Shown: positions 24,911 through 34,447, counted from the stretch's first letter. The stretch is 64,000 nt of DNA from F23-B02 sp963613665 (GCA_963613665.1 CAVEAL010000013.1:1-64000), one strand, 5' to 3'. Translations and numbers: made by a program. The notes: generated by a model not told the origin, from the sequence alone.

Positions 24911-26098
24911 TTACTTCTTCAGGTTCTCCTTGATGACCTCGCCGAGGATGGTCATGCCCTTTACGATCTTCTCTTCGGGCATGCAGGAGTAATTCAGGCG
25001 GATGCAGTTATTGTGGCCTGCATCGGGGAAGAAGCCGTCGCCGGGAACGTAAGCAACGTTGCGCTCGAGGCACTGCTTTGCCATCTCATTGGTGTTGATG
25101 TACTCGGGGAGCTCGACCCATGTGAACAGACCGCCGTTGGGGTGAGTGAACTTCGCCTCGGGCGGGAACTCCTTCTCCATGGTCTCCATCATGACGTCGC
25201 GGCGCTTGCGGTAGCACTCCTTGATGGCTGCAACGTGTGCGTCGAGGTCGTACATGTCGATGAACTTGGAGACAACGAGCTGAGCCTCGGTGGAGGACTG
25301 CAGGGAAGCTGCCTGAGCAAGGAAGTTGTACTTCTGGAGGATCTCGCCGTCTGCGCAGACCCAGCCGAGACGGTAGCCGGGAGCGAGGATCTTCGAGAAG
25401 GTGCCAAGGAATACGACAAGGCCCTTGGTGTCCATGCTCTTGAGTGCGGGCAGGTACTCGCCTTCAAAGCGGAGCTCACCGTAGGGGTTATCCTCGATAA
25501 CGGGGACTTCGTACTTGTTTACGATCTCCATGAACTGCTTGCGGCGCTCCAGGGGCCAGGTACGGCCGGAGGGGTTCTGGAAGTCGGGGATGACGTAGAT
25601 CATCTTGACGTTCTCGGTGGTTGCGAGGACCTTCTCGAGCTCTTCCATGATCATACCGTCGCCGTCGGTGGGGATAGCAACGAAGTTGGGCTCACAGGCC
25701 TTGAATGCATTGAGTGCACCGAGGTAGGACGGACTCTCAATGATGATGACGTCGCCCTTATCGCAGAAAACGCGGGCCGAGTAATCCAGACCCTGCTGAG
25801 AGCCGGAGGTAACGAGGATGTTGTCCGCGCTGGTCTTGATGTTGAGCTTTGCCTCCATACGGTCGGCGATCTGCTGACGGAAGTGCTCGAAGCCGTTGGT
25901 GCTGGAGTACTGGAGAGCAACTCTGCCCTGCTCTTCCATGACGGCGTCGGTGGCAGCCTTTATCTTGTCAACGGGGAAAAGCTCGGGAGCGGGCATACCG
26001 CCGGCGAAGGAGAGAACCTCGGGCTTGTTGGCCAGAGCGAGGAGCTCACGGATTGCCGAACCCTTGAGAAGGTTCATTCTGCTTGAAAATTTGATCAT
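24911..26098 (-). CDS. PLP-dependent aminotransferase, class I (LysN/2-aminoadipate type)
   Basis: 395 aa, full length. Fold-type I aminotransferase: SFAGGMPAPELFP near the N-terminus, TSGSQQGLD, PDFQNPSGRTW, and the PLP lysine in GTFSKILAPGYRLGW (about residue 240). This subfamily transaminates aromatic or 2-aminoadipate-type amino acids; the exact substrate is not evident. AGGAGGAATAAAGCAA precedes the ATG. Monocistronic. Confidence 0.88.
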   Translation of the reverse strand: MIKFSSRMNLLKGSAIRELLALANKPEVLSFAGGMPAPELFPVDKIKAATDAVMEEQGRVALQYSSTNGFEHFRQQIADRMEAKLNIKTSADNILVTSGSQQGLDYSARVFCDKGDVIIIESPSYLGALNAFKACEPNFVAIPTDGDGMIMEELEKVLATTENVKMIYVIPDFQNPSGRTWPLERRKQFMEIVNKYEVPVIEDNPYGELRFEGEYLPALKSMDTKGLVVFLGTFSKILAPGYRLGWVCADGEILQKYNFLAQAASLQSSTEAQLVVSKFIDMYDLDAHVAAIKECYRKRRDVMMETMEKEFPPEAKFTHPNGGLFTWVELPEYINTNEMAKQCLERNVAYVPGDGFFPDAGHNNCIRLNYSCMPEEKIVKGMTILGEVIKENLKK

Positions 26099-26449
26099 TT
26101 GCTTTATTCCTCCTGTTTATTATAAGGCATTTTACATTGCTATTTAATCATAAATCAAGTCGTTTGTAAACACAATATTGGCATTTCCATCGTTAATTTT
26201 GTGATAATTGCACAGATTCAGGTTCTGTTATACCTGTTTTGCGTTCAGGCGTATATGCTATTGCACAAATATTCATGCAAAACATTCCTATATGGAATAC
26301 ATGACGTAAAGTTTTCGTTTAGTTTATATTTTGACATTGTATTGATAAAAACGACGGCAGATGATATAGTTACGAACTGTAGACAACTACATATATTTAT
26401 TTTAATTTTATTTTTGCTGCGGCAGCCAGCCGCGGGAAAGGACGGAAAA
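26099..26449. other. AT-rich intergenic region
   Basis: About 350 bases, markedly AT-rich compared with its flanks, between the divergent aminotransferase and glyS genes. It holds the glyS promoter. No T-box features (specifier stem, AGGGTGGAACCGCG-like antiterminator) and no conserved small reading frame were seen. Confidence 0.5.
26342..26370 (+). promoter_or_regulatory. glyS promoter
   Basis: TTGATA (26342-26347), 17-bp spacer, TATAGT (26365-26370). The transcript would have a leader of about 70 bases. Confidence 0.65.
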
Positions 26450-27874
26450 ATGAAAAACAGCGAAAAGACTATGGACAAGATCGTTGCCCTGTGCAAAAAC
26501 CGCGGCTATGTGTATCCCGGAAGCGAGATATACGGCGGCCTTGCAAACTCCTGGGACTACGGTCCTCTGGGCGTTGAATTCAAAAACAACGTCAAGAAGG
26601 CGTGGCTGAAGAAGTTTGTTCAGGAAAGCCCCTACAATGTCGGCCTCGACGCCGCGATAATCATGAATCCGCAGACATGGATCACCACCGGCCACGTTTC
26701 CAGCTTCTCTGACCCCCTGCTCGACTGCCGCTCCTGCAAAGCGCGCCACCGTGCCGACAAGCTCATCGGCGAAGAGCATCATGAGGTCAACGTCGATGCG
26801 ATGACCTTCGACGAAATGGACGAGTTCATAGCCTCGCACGAGGATATAGTCTGCCCCGTATGCGGCAAGCACGATTTCACGCCCATCCGCAAGTTCAACC
26901 TCATGTTCAAGACAGCCATCGGCGTGACCGAGGACTCGAGCTCCACCTGCTATCTGCGTCCCGAGACCGCCCAGGGCATTTTCGTCAACTTCGCAAACAT
27001 CCAGCGCACCACGCGCAAAAAGCTGCCCTTCGGCGTCTGCCAGGTCGGCAAGGCCTTCCGCAACGAGATCACTCCGGGCAACTTCATCTTCCGCATCCGC
27101 GAGTTCGAGCAGATGGAGTGCGAGTTCTTCTGCAAGCCCGGCACGGACCTCGAGTGGTTCGCTTACTGGAAAGACTTCTGCAAAAACTGGCTGCTGTCGC
27201 TGGGCATAAGCGAGGAGAACCTGCGCCTGCGCGATCACGAGCCGGCAGAGCTGGCCTTCTACTCACGCGCGACCACCGATATCGAATACGCCTTCCCGTT
27301 CACCGACTGGGGCGAGCTGTGGGGCATCGCCGACCGCACCGATTACGACCTCGGCCGTCATCAGGAGGCCTCCGGCAAGGATCTGACCTATTACGATCAG
27401 GACACCAACGAGCACTACATCCCCTATGTCATCGAGCCGTCCCTCGGCTGCGACCGCGTTGCGCTCGCCTTCCTGTGCGAGGCATACGACGAGGAGGTCG
27501 TCGGCCAGGACAAAAAGGGCAACGACGATATACGCACCGTTCTGCATCTGCATCCGGCGCTTGCACCCTATAAGTGCGCGATCCTGCCGCTGAGCAAGAA
27601 GGAGATACTCACGGGTCCCGCAATGGAGCTTTACGCTGAGCTGAGCAAGGAATTCATGGTCGATTACGACGAGACCGGCTCCATCGGCAAGCGTTACCGC
27701 CGCGAGGATGAGATCGGCACGCCCTTCTGCATCACCTTCGACTTCAACACCGTCGGCACCGAGACCGACGAGGCCGACCACTGCGTCACCGTCCGCGAGC
27801 GCGACAGCATGCAGCAGGTGCGCATCCCCATCAGCGAGGTCAAAGACTATATCGCTGAGAGAATAAAGTTCTGA
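26450..27874 (+). CDS. glyS: Glycyl-tRNA synthetase (homodimeric type)
   Basis: 474 aa. Class II synthetase charging tRNA-Gly, of the alpha2 type shared with eukaryotes and archaea rather than the alpha2beta2 bacterial type. RGYVYPGSEIYGGLANSWDY is the N-terminal signature; motif 2 is seen as FRNEITPGNFIFRIREFEQM; motif 3 as PSLGCDRVALAFL. A C-terminal anticodon-binding domain follows (about 370-470). The ATG at 26450 follows GGAAAGGA. The next gene starts ten bases after the stop, suggesting read-through into the LTA-synthase-like gene. Confidence 0.95.
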   Translation: MKNSEKTMDKIVALCKNRGYVYPGSEIYGGLANSWDYGPLGVEFKNNVKKAWLKKFVQESPYNVGLDAAIIMNPQTWITTGHVSSFSDPLLDCRSCKARHRADKLIGEEHHEVNVDAMTFDEMDEFIASHEDIVCPVCGKHDFTPIRKFNLMFKTAIGVTEDSSSTCYLRPETAQGIFVNFANIQRTTRKKLPFGVCQVGKAFRNEITPGNFIFRIREFEQMECEFFCKPGTDLEWFAYWKDFCKNWLLSLGISEENLRLRDHEPAELAFYSRATTDIEYAFPFTDWGELWGIADRTDYDLGRHQEASGKDLTYYDQDTNEHYIPYVIEPSLGCDRVALAFLCEAYDEEVVGQDKKGNDDIRTVLHLHPALAPYKCAILPLSKKEILTGPAMELYAELSKEFMVDYDETGSIGKRYRREDEIGTPFCITFDFNTVGTETDEADHCVTVRERDSMQQVRIPISEVKDYIAERIKF

Positions 27875-27884
27875 GGCTGCGGCC

Positions 27885-29747
27885 ATGACCGGCACAAAAC
27901 AGCGCCATTTTCTGTTCGGCACGGACATTTCCGTCTGTGCCGGACCGCGCCGGCGCTTTTGCTTTTATCTGTGGAATTACGGGATGCTCGCCGTCTCGGC
28001 GGCGGGGATATGCTGCCTGACGCTGTTTCTCGGCATCGGCATGGGCAGCTACGAGATGCTGCTCGACTATTTCCGGCATGCGCTGATATTTTTTCTGAAC
28101 TTCCTGCCGATATGCCTGTTTCAGCTTCTGCTTTATTGCCTTATAAACAGGGCATGGATCTCGTTTCTGGGCACGTCCGCCGTTTTCGTAACGGCCTCCG
28201 TGGGAAACTACTTCAAGCTCAAATTCCGCGACGATCCGTTCATGTTTTCCGACATTACGGCAATACACACGGCGCTGGGCGTATCGTCCAACTACAGCAT
28301 CACGCTCACCAAGCGTATAGCCTTCTGCCTTGCCTGCGTCGTTGCCGGGACGCTGCTGCTGTACTTTTTCGTGCGCGGCCGCTCGGCCGGCAGGCTGCGC
28401 GCCGCCATCGCCGCCGTAATCGTACTGAGCGTATGGCCGCTGTGGAAGTTCGTCTACTCCGATGCCGACATTTACAACAGCAAAACGGCAAACTTCGATC
28501 ACGCGAGCCGCTGGGAGGCAACCGACGTTTATATATCCAAGGGCTTTGTTTATCCCTTTATCTACAGCATCGGCACCTCGATCGACACGCCTCCCGACGG
28601 CTACGACGAGGAGACGGCGGAAGCCGCGCTTGCAGCTTACTCCGACTCGGATATTCCGGAGGACAAAAAGGTCAACATTCTCGCCGTTCAGCTTGAAGCC
28701 TTCTGCGACCTCTCGGCGGCGGGGCTCGAGGGCGCGGAGGATGTATACGCCGGCTATCACGAGCTGGAGGCCGAAAGCTATACGGGAAATCTGCTCGTCA
28801 ATGTCTTTGCCGGCGGCACCGTTGACACCGAGCGCTGCTTTCTCACGGGCTTCACGGAGCTCAAGGATTACCGCAGCAGTGTAAACTCCTACGTCTGGTA
28901 TCTGCGCGAGCAGGGCTACACGACAAACGGCAGTCACCCCTGTCTGCGCTCGTTCTACAACAGATATAACATTAACGGCTATCTCGGCTTTGAGGATTAT
29001 CTGTTCACCGAGGGCTATTACGAAAAATACGGCTACCCCGTGACATACGACGACGACTTTTTCCCCGAGATGCTGGAGCTTTTCAGGCAGGATATCGCGT
29101 CCGGCGAAAATGTTTTCTCCTTTAACGTCAGCTATCAGGGACATGGGCCGTACAGCACCGATGAGCTCATCTGGGGCGAGGAGGTCTGGAGCGGCGACGT
29201 TTCCGAGTACAGCTACTACGCCGTCAACAACTACCTCGGCTCGGTGAAAAACACGGCGGAGAACCTCTGTGCACTCAAGGAAGAGCTCGAGGCGATGGAC
29301 GAGCCGGTCGTGCTGCTGGTATACGGCGATCATAAGCCCTGGCTCGGCGATGACAGCGTGTGCTACTCCGAGCTTGGCATAAGCCTCGACTGCTCGACGA
29401 CCGAGGGCTTCAGGAACTACTACACAACGCGCTATCTTATCTGGGCAAACGACGCGGCAAAGGAGCTGTGCGGCAGCAGCTTTACCGGTCAGGGGCCGGA
29501 CATAAGCCCCTGCTATCTCATGAACGAGCTGTTTTCGCTTCTCGGCTGGGAGGGCACGGCATACATGAAGCTCATGAACGATGCAAAGCTCGAGCTTCCC
29601 GTTATAAACACCTCCGGCTACTATCTCACGGACGGCGAGGTCACCGACAGCCTGAGCGGCAGCCGCCTCGAAACGGCGCAGCTGGTCGAGCAGGTGCAGT
29701 ATTACATGAGACGAAATTTTTTATATTCGGAGGAGGCTGCGTCATGA
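27885..29747 (+). CDS. LTA synthase-family membrane sulfatase-fold enzyme
   Basis: 620 aa. Five membrane segments (residues about 25-200) precede an extracellular alkaline-phosphatase-fold domain. The nucleophile Thr is in NVFAGGTVDTERCFLTG, and the metal-binding VYGDHKPWLGDD lies near residue 480. Such enzymes transfer phosphoglycerol from phosphatidylglycerol onto teichoic acids or glycans; the acceptor is unknown. The stop overlaps the ATG of the small membrane protein by four bases. Confidence 0.88.
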   Translation: MTGTKQRHFLFGTDISVCAGPRRRFCFYLWNYGMLAVSAAGICCLTLFLGIGMGSYEMLLDYFRHALIFFLNFLPICLFQLLLYCLINRAWISFLGTSAVFVTASVGNYFKLKFRDDPFMFSDITAIHTALGVSSNYSITLTKRIAFCLACVVAGTLLLYFFVRGRSAGRLRAAIAAVIVLSVWPLWKFVYSDADIYNSKTANFDHASRWEATDVYISKGFVYPFIYSIGTSIDTPPDGYDEETAEAALAAYSDSDIPEDKKVNILAVQLEAFCDLSAAGLEGAEDVYAGYHELEAESYTGNLLVNVFAGGTVDTERCFLTGFTELKDYRSSVNSYVWYLREQGYTTNGSHPCLRSFYNRYNINGYLGFEDYLFTEGYYEKYGYPVTYDDDFFPEMLELFRQDIASGENVFSFNVSYQGHGPYSTDELIWGEEVWSGDVSEYSYYAVNNYLGSVKNTAENLCALKEELEAMDEPVVLLVYGDHKPWLGDDSVCYSELGISLDCSTTEGFRNYYTTRYLIWANDAAKELCGSSFTGQGPDISPCYLMNELFSLLGWEGTAYMKLMNDAKLELPVINTSGYYLTDGEVTDSLSGSRLETAQLVEQVQYYMRRNFLYSEEAAS

Positions 29748-30088
29748 CAGCAGGAGAAAGCTTTGTTAAAGCCATAAAGCCCATCGGCTGCGTGCTGTTT
29801 CTTATGCTTTTTGCGGCGTTCATGGTGTTCTGCTTCACGGGCGAAGCACCCCTCGGCGATAAATACAGCTGCCCGCACACGACCAAGTATTACTCCGAGC
29901 ATCTCGACGAATTTGAAAAGGAGCTGGAAGATAATCTTCTCCCGCTCGTGGACGGTGTCGAAGACTGCCGCATAAACGGCGATAAGGTCACGATCGTCAT
30001 CGCTCCCGACAGCTTTGAGGCATCGTCGAAAATAATTACCCACTATTACGGCAACACTTTATTTGACATACAAAAATCAGAGAAATGA
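29744..30088 (+). CDS. Small membrane-anchored protein
   Basis: 114 aa. One membrane segment (residues about 12-32) followed by an acidic extracellular or cytosolic tail with a KVTIVIAPDSF strand. No family recognised. AGGAGG is eight bases ahead of the ATG, and its start overlaps the LTA-synthase-like stop, so it may work with that enzyme. nadE follows within ten bases. Confidence 0.75.
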   Translation: MTAGESFVKAIKPIGCVLFLMLFAAFMVFCFTGEAPLGDKYSCPHTTKYYSEHLDEFEKELEDNLLPLVDGVEDCRINGDKVTIVIAPDSFEASSKIITHYYGNTLFDIQKSEK

Positions 30089-30097
30089 GTGATAAAA

Positions 30098-32002
30098 ATG
30101 AAAGACGGATTTATTAAAGTTGCAGCCGCATCTCCGATGATCAAGGTCGCCGACACGGAATACAACGCCGGTCAGGTCATCGAGTGCATGAAAAAAGCCG
30201 CCGAAAAAGGCGTAAAGCTGCTCGTTTTCCCCGAGCTCACGCTCACGGGCTGCTCCTGCTATGACCTTTTCGGTCACAGAGTCATACTCCGCGGTGCCGA
30301 GGCCGCACTTGAGAAGGTCATTGAGGCCAGCGCCGGAAGCGACATGCTCGTTATCGTCGGTCTGCCCTACGCCCCGAGGGGCGGCGCGCTGTACAGCGTT
30401 GCGGCGGTCGTCTCCGACGGTGAGCTTCTGGGTCTTGTTCCCCGCTCCGAGACCGACGGCACCATATTCGCCGCAGCCGACGAAGAGGGCGGCGAGGAGA
30501 CCGTATGCGGAAAGTTCGACACCTTCTTCGACACCGAGCTTCTGTTCACAAGCGACGTGCTGCCCGGCCTTTCCGTTGCGGTCGAGCTCGGCGCTGACGC
30601 AGAAGCCATAGACTCTCCGGCTGCTCGCCACGCTCTTGCAGGCGCCACGGTCATAGCTTCCATGGCCTCCTTCCCAGCCACCGTCAGCTCCACCGATGAG
30701 GCCGCAGCCTCGATAAAGTACCGCTCCAAGCACCTGAGCTGCGGCATCGTTCTCGCAGCTCCCGGCAAGGGTGAGAGCACGACCGACAATGTCTACTCCG
30801 GCCTGTGCATGGTCGCCGAAAACGGCGAGCTGCTCGCTTCCGACGAGTGCGAGGACTGCTTCGTCGTCTCCGAGCTCGACGTTGAGTATCTTGAAAATCT
30901 CCGCCGTAAGAGCGGAAAATACGGCAGGAGCCAGTATAAGTACAGCCACTCCGAGCTCTACTGGGGCGAAGAGGTCTGCGAAACGGAGCTCACGCGCACT
31001 TACCGCAAGCTGCCGCATCTGCCCGAGTTTGAAAAGGACATGGGCAACTACTGCCGCAGAATGATCGACATTCAGGTGTCCGGACTTGTAAAGCGCATGA
31101 CCTACGCCGGGCTCGACCACTGCGTCGTAGGCATCTCCGGCGGCGTTGACTCGACACTGACGGTCATGGTCTGCGCCGAGGCCGTAAAACGCATGGGTCT
31201 GCCCTCGACGAACGTCATCGCCTGCACCCTGCCCTGCTTCGGCACCTCCTCCCGAACCAAATCCAACGCCATCATCGTCGCCGAGCAGGTCGGCGCGGAG
31301 GTGCGCGTCATCGACATCGGTGAGAGCGTTTACAAGCACTTTGACGATATCGGCCACGCCCACGACGATTACTCCATCGCCTTTGAGAACGCGCAGGCGC
31401 GCGAGCGCACGCAGGTGCTTATGGATATCGCCAACAAGGTCAACGGCCTTGACGTCGGCACCGAGGACCTCAGTGAATTCGTTGACGGCTGGTGCACCTA
31501 CAACGGCGACCATACGAGCATGTACGACGTGAACATGGGGCTGACAAAGACTCAGGTACGCGCAGGCGTCCGCTACATTGCCCAGCGCACCGAGGATAAG
31601 GTCCTCGCCGACGCGCTGTGGGATGTTCTCGACTGCCCCGTAACGCCGGAGCTGCTGCCGATCCACGACGATCAGATCGAGCAGAAGAGCGAGGAGAACG
31701 TCGGCTCATACAGCCTGCAGGACTTCTTCACTCACAAGATGATGATCTGCGGCTTCTCGCCGGCAAAGACCATGCGCCTTGCAAAGGCCGCCTACGGCGA
31801 CGAGTTCTCCGACGAAGAGCTCACGAAGTGGCTGCGCAGCTACTGCAAGCGCTATTTCAGCCAGCAGTTCAAGCGCAGCTGCCTAATGGACGGTCCGAGC
31901 GTCGAGGCCTTCTCCGTCTCGCCGAGAGTCGGCTTCCTCATCCCCTCTGACGCCGAGAACAGCCTGTTCATGGCCTCCGTCGACACCGTCGCAAAGGACT
32001 AA
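30098..32002 (+). CDS. nadE: NAD synthetase with degenerate glutaminase domain
   Basis: 634 aa, the length of glutamine-dependent NadE. Residues 1-275 are a nitrilase-fold amidase domain and 320-630 the synthetase domain with the PP-loop VGISGGVDSTLT and the NGDHTSMY and FSQQFKRSC motifs. The amidase keeps the Glu of FPELTLTG, but the usual VPK lysine is VPR, and the region aligning with the catalytic-cysteine motif AEICEDLW reads VELGADA, with no Cys. The protein therefore probably makes NAD from ammonia rather than glutamine. A GTG at 30089 is an alternative start. Last gene of the glyS transcript. Confidence 0.9.
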   Translation: MKDGFIKVAAASPMIKVADTEYNAGQVIECMKKAAEKGVKLLVFPELTLTGCSCYDLFGHRVILRGAEAALEKVIEASAGSDMLVIVGLPYAPRGGALYSVAAVVSDGELLGLVPRSETDGTIFAAADEEGGEETVCGKFDTFFDTELLFTSDVLPGLSVAVELGADAEAIDSPAARHALAGATVIASMASFPATVSSTDEAAASIKYRSKHLSCGIVLAAPGKGESTTDNVYSGLCMVAENGELLASDECEDCFVVSELDVEYLENLRRKSGKYGRSQYKYSHSELYWGEEVCETELTRTYRKLPHLPEFEKDMGNYCRRMIDIQVSGLVKRMTYAGLDHCVVGISGGVDSTLTVMVCAEAVKRMGLPSTNVIACTLPCFGTSSRTKSNAIIVAEQVGAEVRVIDIGESVYKHFDDIGHAHDDYSIAFENAQARERTQVLMDIANKVNGLDVGTEDLSEFVDGWCTYNGDHTSMYDVNMGLTKTQVRAGVRYIAQRTEDKVLADALWDVLDCPVTPELLPIHDDQIEQKSEENVGSYSLQDFFTHKMMICGFSPAKTMRLAKAAYGDEFSDEELTKWLRSYCKRYFSQQFKRSCLMDGPSVEAFSVSPRVGFLIPSDAENSLFMASVDTVAKD

Positions 32003-32028
32003 AAAGGACTAAATCATATAAAAAAAAA

Positions 32029-32058
32029 AGAAAACCCGTCCGCTCGGACGGGTTTTCT
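32029..32058. terminator. Terminator after nadE
   Basis: AGAAAACCCGTCC and GGACGGGTTTTCT form a 13-bp stem with a GCTC loop; the long A-run lets it work in both directions. Confidence 0.9.
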
Positions 32059-32094
32059 TATAGGCTGGTATCTTATAACTTCGTGGAGAGAAAG

Positions 32095-32283
32095 TTATTT
32101 CATAAAATCGGGGGTCGGCAGCATGAACTCGAGCACGCCAAGCACCGGGAAAAGCAGAGCCAGGAAGCCGAACTGGGAGCTTCCGTTGGAGCCGTACATC
32201 TCGAAGCAGAAAATGCACAGTGCAGCAAAAGCGATGACGGTGAACACGATCTCACGAATGAAATTCTTTACTTCGTTACTCAT
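32095..32283 (-). CDS. Small two-pass membrane protein
   Basis: 62 aa. Two hydrophobic helices (residues about 10-30 and 38-56) separated by a short Gly/Ser turn. No family recognised. AAAGGAG nine bases ahead of the ATG supports expression. It converges with nadE. Confidence 0.7.
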   Translation of the reverse strand: MSNEVKNFIREIVFTVIAFAALCIFCFEMYGSNGSSQFGFLALLFPVLGVLEFMLPTPDFMK

Positions 32284-32442
32284 TTTGAAAACTCCTTTTT
32301 ATATTAATTTGATTTGGTTTTTGGTTTGTCAGAGATTTAACTTTCTCTTTCTGGTTTTATATTACTACGCCGCAGTCAATATGGCAAGCGAATAAAATTC
32401 ATGTAATACATGACTTTTTGTAATGTTAGTTAATTAACTAAC

Positions 32443-32686
32443 GCATTTTGAGGCGCATATGTTCTGCTCTTATACGTCTATGTAATGTTTCACGTCCTTG
32501 CGGCAGAAAGGCAAATACAAATTGAATATTGAACATCAAAAAGACAGTGCAGAGTAAGATCGGCACTGTCTTTAATATGTTACGGCTAACGCCGTGATTT
32601 ATTACACCGCTTCCGTCTGAAGTGGTAAGCTAAAAGTGGACACAGAGGGGGTACATTTTGGTGCAGCCTCAATGCGCCTCCGAAAA
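32443..32686. repeat. Fold-back repeat with GAGGCGCAT ends
   Basis: TTTTGAGGCGCAT (from about 32446) and AATGCGCCTCCGAAAA (32671-32686) are inverted, as at 38678-38977. The interior is different and contains a terminator-like hairpin (GACAGTGC/GCACTGTC, 32539-32573) and AAAAGTGGACAC next to GTACATTTTGGTG (32632-32663), which resembles insertion-sequence end repeats. No reading frame. Confidence 0.45.
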
Positions 32687-33001
32687 AACGAAAACCGAGT
32701 GTCGGTTAAGACACTCGGTTTTCGGGAGATTGTTGGTGTTATCGGGATGGAGAGGCCCGATAACGAGAGAGAAAGAATGGATGAAATATGTCTAAAAGGC
32801 ATTGCCTTTTTTCAAGCATCGTTATTTTATGGTCAAAGTATAATATATTTTTCTCTATTACGCAAGCGAATATTTTTCATGCTTTATATGATTTTTTGGA
32901 ATATAACTTGATATTGCATTGAGGTGGCAAGCGGAATATAATATGATGTATTAGAATTCAATCCGATCAAGTCATTCTTTTTCGGAATTGGAGGTTTGAA
33001 C
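32687..33001. other. Gene-free stretch upstream of the LysR gene
   Basis: Contains two clear hairpins: AAAACCGAGTGTC/GACACTCGGTTTT (32690-32722) and GTTATCGGG/CCCGATAAC (32738-32764). The rest is AT-rich, with AAAGTATAATATA near 32835 as a possible plus-strand -10. No convincing small protein was seen. Confidence 0.45.
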
Positions 33002-33886
33002 ATGGCAATTCATAAATATCAGGCATTCGTCAAGGTCGCGGAGATGAGCAGCATAACGAAGGCGGCAGAGGCGATGGGCTATACCCAGTCGGCGGTCAGC
33101 CGCATGGTGGCAGACCTTGAGGACGAATGGAACCTCAATCTGCTGCGCCGCAGCCGCGGCGGTCTGGCGCTGACCTCGGACGGGCTCATGATGCTGCCGT
33201 ATATAAAGGACCTGTGCCGCCGCTACGAGGCTCTGCAGGAACAGGCAAACTCCCTCAAAGGTCTGGAGACCGGCTTTATCCGCATCGGCTCGTGCTCGAG
33301 CTTTTCGACGCAGTGCCTGCCGTCGATACTGAAAAATTTCGAAAAGCGCTATCCTCGTATAGTGTTCCAGCTTCAGAACATGGAGTACAGCGAGACCGAG
33401 GAGGCGCTGTGCGCCGGTGAGATCGACTGCGGCTTCATAAGCGCACCGTATTCGCCGGAGCTCGACGTTACGGTCCTGATGCGCGACAGGATGCTCGCCG
33501 TTCTTCCGGCGGATCACCCGCTGGCCGATGCTCCGTGCTATCCTTTGCAGCGGCTGAGCGAGGAACGCATCATAAAGCTCACAGACGAGGCCAACAACGA
33601 GGTGTCCAAGGTCTTTGCCCAGCTCAACGCGCTGCTGGACACGCCCGTGAGCGCCTACTGCGACGTCAACGACGACTATTCTATCATGGCGATGGTCGAA
33701 AGCGGACTCGGCGTTTCGGTGCTCTCGGAGCTCGTTACCGGAAGGATGCCCTTCGATATCCGGCTCAAGGAGCTTGATCCACCGCAGTACCGCGACGTTG
33801 CTATCGCCGTCAAGAAGGGCCGCCGCCCGTCTCCGGCTACGGAAAGGTTCATTCAGATAGTGCTTGAGTATTTCGGCCTGCATTGA
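33002..33886 (+). CDS. LysR-family transcription regulator
   Basis: 294 aa. N-terminal winged helix-turn-helix (SSITKAAEAMGYTQSAVSR, residues about 16-34) and a periplasmic-binding-protein-like effector domain. GGAGG lies seven bases ahead of the ATG. LysR regulators usually control a divergent neighbour, but the nearest minus-strand gene is 700 bases away, so the target is unknown. Confidence 0.9.
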   Translation: MAIHKYQAFVKVAEMSSITKAAEAMGYTQSAVSRMVADLEDEWNLNLLRRSRGGLALTSDGLMMLPYIKDLCRRYEALQEQANSLKGLETGFIRIGSCSSFSTQCLPSILKNFEKRYPRIVFQLQNMEYSETEEALCAGEIDCGFISAPYSPELDVTVLMRDRMLAVLPADHPLADAPCYPLQRLSEERIIKLTDEANNEVSKVFAQLNALLDTPVSAYCDVNDDYSIMAMVESGLGVSVLSELVTGRMPFDIRLKELDPPQYRDVAIAVKKGRRPSPATERFIQIVLEYFGLH

Positions 33887-34042
33887 TTTTTCCGTTATGC
33901 ACCGCGAAAAGTACGGCAGCACAGCGAACTGCCGGACTGCCTGCACATTTTTTTCCGGGTGTGCAGATTTATCCGTGAGCATGCTTGACAGAAGCCGGTA
34001 AACGGTGCTACGCTCAAAGAAAAAAGGGCCGGGGAGCGCACA
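33887..34042. other. Intergenic region with hairpin and promoter
   Basis: CGGCAG/CTGCCG (about 33919-33940) and TGCACA/TGTGCA around a T-run are possible ends of the LysR transcript. TTGACA near 33986 with 17-18 bp to CTACGCT is a candidate promoter for the next gene. Confidence 0.4.
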
Positions 34043-34390
34043 ATGAAGATAATAAAGAAGTGGATAGGCCGCCAGCCGGAGTCGGCGGGCGAGATCAGAC
34101 TTTTGGAGGTCAGTCAGGCAGAGATGTTCGAGCAGATGTATCCGCTGCTCGGCCAGCTTGCCCTGCATGCAACGAGCGGCCACGACGTGGACTACCGCCT
34201 GTATTTTATCTGCGAGGACGGACGCCGCATACTGCCGGTCGATAAGCCCAGCGTCATGAGCGGCGCGTTCAACGCCGGAGTAAATCCCCTTGCCGACTGC
34301 GAGACCGTCACGGCGGAAAACATTGCCGAGCTCGTTGATACGGCACGGCTGCTGCCGGCCGTCGAAGCAAGTGAGTACCTGTTCGGTTAA
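34043..34390 (+). CDS. Conserved-looking hypothetical protein
   Basis: 115 aa, soluble. The first residues are basic (MKIIKKWIGRQP), followed by mixed alpha/beta sequence. No domain recognised. GGGGAG precedes the ATG, and the strong GC hairpin after the stop marks a transcript end. Confidence 0.65.
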   Translation: MKIIKKWIGRQPESAGEIRLLEVSQAEMFEQMYPLLGQLALHATSGHDVDYRLYFICEDGRRILPVDKPSVMSGAFNAGVNPLADCETVTAENIAELVDTARLLPAVEASEYLFG

Positions 34391-34410
34391 AAAATGCAAT
34401 ATACAAAATT

Positions 34411-34436
34411 CGCCCCGCGGCCTAAGCCGCGGGGCG
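34411..34436. terminator. GC-rich convergent terminator
   Basis: CGCCCCGCGGC and GCCGCGGGGCG pair around CTAA-type loop bases. The AAAATT on its left makes it a good terminator for the minus-strand gene; the plus-strand T-run is poor. Confidence 0.7.
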
Positions 34437-34447
34437 TTGTCCTGCTT

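Noticed and set aside
25013..26086. 357-codon open frame antisense to the aminotransferase
   Set aside because: Composition is that of a shadow frame (excess Val, Leu, Gly), no ribosome site or promoter, and the opposite strand encodes a clear enzyme.
26099..26449. T-box leader for glyS
   Set aside because: No conserved T-box bulge, specifier stem or terminator/antiterminator pair; the leader downstream of the promoter is only about 70 bases.
32632..32663. Functional insertion sequence
   Set aside because: AAAAGTGGACAC and GTACATTTTGG resemble IS end repeats, but no transposase frame or second end is present, so at most a remnant.
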